64,000 nt of DNA from Sphingomonas psychrotolerans (GTDB lineage: Bacteria; Pseudomonadota; Alphaproteobacteria; Sphingomonadales; Sphingomonadaceae). Position numbers and translations under genes: made by a program. The stretch spans positions 620,001 to 684,000 of the forward strand of contig NZ_CP024923.1 in NCBI RefSeq assembly GCF_002796605.1, in the 5' to 3' direction. Shown piece by piece: positions 62,751 to 64,000 of the stretch. Positions within the stretch are counted from its first letter, which is position 1, and each line of letters opens with the position of its first letter. Under the pieces are notes generated by a model. The model worked only from the letters and a program-made list of their open reading frames with translations. It ran no database searches and was not told where the DNA came from.

Positions 62751-64000
62751 CTAGAAGCCGACGCGCACCGTCGCCCGGAGGTCGCGCCCGCCGAGCGGGG
62801 CGAAGTCCTTGAGGAAGCTGGAATGCCGCCGAGCCTCCACATCGAAGATGTTGTTGGCGCTCAGCAGCAGCGAGATCTTGTCGTTGCCGGAGAAAGGCCT
62901 GAACCCGATCGAGGCATTCACGAGCGTATAGTCGGCCGTGGGCGTCTCGAACGGCGCTATGCGATTCTGTTCGAAGACATGCTCGACCTCGGCGCGCGCG
63001 GTGACCCGATCGGATTGCGCCTCGATGCCGCCCAGCACGCGCGCGGGCGGAATGCGCGGCACCGGGCCCGCGTCGACGATCGAGGCGTGCACATAATCGC
63101 CCAGCGCATCGATGTTGATGGCGTAGCTGCCGAGCTGGGCAAGCCGGAACGAGGCGTTGGCCTCGAAGCCGTAATAACGCGCGTCCGCCTGCTGATATTG
63201 GAAGCAGGGCAGATCGACTTCGCGACCGCTGGGTGCCGCGGCCGTTTCGCAGACCGCCGGATCGACCTGATTTTCCGAAATGTAGTTGGAGAACCAGTTG
63301 TAATAGGCCGATGCATCGAGGCTGAAGCGATCCTGGTGGACGTGGAGCGTACCTTCCAGACCCCAGGATTTCTCGAGCTTGAAGTCTTCGTTGCCGACTT
63401 CCCACGATTGGGTACCGGCGTGGCCGCCGCGTGCGAAGAGTTCCTCGCCCGACGGTGCGCGTTCGGTCCGCGAGGCGTTGAACCCGATCCGCACGCCGTC
63501 CGCCAGCTCATAGGAGAGCCCTGCCGAGCCGGAGATCGCATCGAAATGGCGTGTGCCGGAGAAGAAGCGGCTGTCGCCGGCGAGCGGTGTCGCCGCGAGG
63601 CTGGTCGATTCATAGCGCAAGCCGCCTTCGGCACGGAGCGCGCCGAATTCCAGCTGCTGCAGCGTGAACACTCCCAGCTGGCTGGTCCGGTTCTTGGGCA
63701 GGAACGCCTCGTCGCCGACCACGTCGAAATCGCGGTGGAAATATTGCACGCCCGAAGCGCCGCTCCAGCCGCCGCGCTTCGCCTGGACCAGTTCGAGGCG
63801 GCTCTCGATGCCCTTGTTGTAGAAGGCGGTACCAATCTCGCCGTCTTCCTCGAGCTCGAAATGGCGATAATTGGCATAGCCCGCGCGGACGCGGATCTTG
63901 TCAAGGAAGCCGCCCCCGGTTTCGACTTCCCCGCGCAGGTCCACCCGGTTCTGGACGACGCTGAGCCGCGGCGCTTCCTGTTCCTGTCCGGACTCGGTCG
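62751..64000 (-). CDS. ZnuD-like TonB-dependent receptor (partial, runs off right edge)
   Basis: The C-terminal 416 residues of an outer-membrane receptor; the frame is open to the window end with no start. The family-specific ASRTERAPSGEELFARGGHA then GTQSWEVGNEDFKLEKSWG pattern, RYYGFEANASFRL, SANNIFDVEARRHSSFLKD and the terminal GGRDLRATVRVGF match the ZnuD/zinc-receptor group. The cysteine pair in DPAVCETAAAPSGREVDLPC is also seen in such receptors. It sits at the head of an operon with a MerC-domain protein and Zur, so it probably imports zinc and is derepressed when zinc is scarce. Confidence 0.88.
   Translation of the reverse strand, partial: TESGQEQEAPRLSVVQNRVDLRGEVETGGGFLDKIRVRAGYANYRHFELEEDGEIGTAFYNKGIESRLELVQAKRGGWSGASGVQYFHRDFDVVGDEAFLPKNRTSQLGVFTLQQLEFGALRAEGGLRYESTSLAATPLAGDSRFFSGTRHFDAISGSAGLSYELADGVRIGFNASRTERAPSGEELFARGGHAGTQSWEVGNEDFKLEKSWGLEGTLHVHQDRFSLDASAYYNWFSNYISENQVDPAVCETAAAPSGREVDLPCFQYQQADARYYGFEANASFRLAQLGSYAINIDALGDYVHASIVDAGPVPRIPPARVLGGIEAQSDRVTARAEVEHVFEQNRIAPFETPTADYTLVNASIGFRPFSGNDKISLLLSANNIFDVEARRHSSFLKDFAPLGGRDLRATVRVGF

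Overview
The window is a high-GC, gene-dense stretch of an alphaproteobacterial chromosome, most likely a sphingomonad (Sphingomonas or a close relative). The pointers are eight outer-membrane TonB-dependent receptors (TBDRs; six complete, one running off the right edge, one remnant), the mix of glycoside hydrolases, sulfatase and LacI/GntR/DeoR/TetR regulators around them, and the presence of receptor-linked flavin-dependent halogenases. No tRNA, rRNA, CRISPR array, prophage or intact insertion sequence was seen. The region reads as a row of separate nutrient-acquisition loci, each with its own receptor, enzymes, transporter and regulator.

Layout. 1-7308: the end of a GH43 enzyme, a secreted hypothetical protein, and two divergent receptors around a spacer full of GGTAtACCA-like palindromes. 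7335-8378: a ParD-like protein overlapping a methionine aminopeptidase, behind a promoter framed by a perfect 10-bp inverted repeat. 8367-15152: an organophosphate locus (Tat-exported phospholipase C, receptor, DeoR/GlpR-type regulator, MFS-like permease). 15359-25665: a GntR regulator, then a LacI-type locus with a receptor, two overlapping tryptophan-halogenase-family genes, a LacI regulator and a GH35/DUF5597 glycosidase; the last two are broken by eleven single-base length changes in short homopolymers. 25692-31438: a membrane protein, a Gly-rich protein, a secreted protein, an HxlR/FMN-reductase pair and a LysM-lysozyme protein coupled to a lipoprotein. 31445-33054: an erythromycin-esterase-like gene between two copies of an approximately 82-bp repeat. 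33306-41324: LysR/aldo-keto reductase, periplasmic aldehyde oxidase paoABC, an LDH-like dehydrogenase and a PAS/HisKA_2 sensor kinase. 41578-49195: a truncated Crp-like gene, a frameshifted SsuD-like monooxygenase, a Gfo/Idh/MocA oxidoreductase, and a sulfatase-receptor-MFS operon. 49437-61119: two operons flanking a TetR gene, one of esterases plus a beta-propeller protein, the other a receptor, shikimate/quinate dehydrogenase, MFS permease and QuiC-type 3-dehydroshikimate dehydratase. 61165-64000: a zinc locus (ZnuD-like receptor, MerC-domain protein, Zur) followed by a decayed receptor gene.

Two loci stand out. In the TetR region the same motif (GGAACWAGTTCGTWACA) lies on the esterase side of tetR and inside the near-consensus promoter of the receptor/quiC operon. 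I infer one regulon that imports a quinate or shikimate ester such as chlorogenate, hydrolyses it, and sends the cyclohexane acid to protocatechuate. In the halogenase locus, a receptor under LacI-type operators is followed by two different halogenase paralogues, only the second of which keeps the canonical WxWxIP motif.

A technical caution: fourteen clear frame breaks in five genes are each explained by a single-base change in the length of a short homopolymer. This looks more like read or assembly error than ordinary pseudogene decay, so the affected genes may be intact in the organism.
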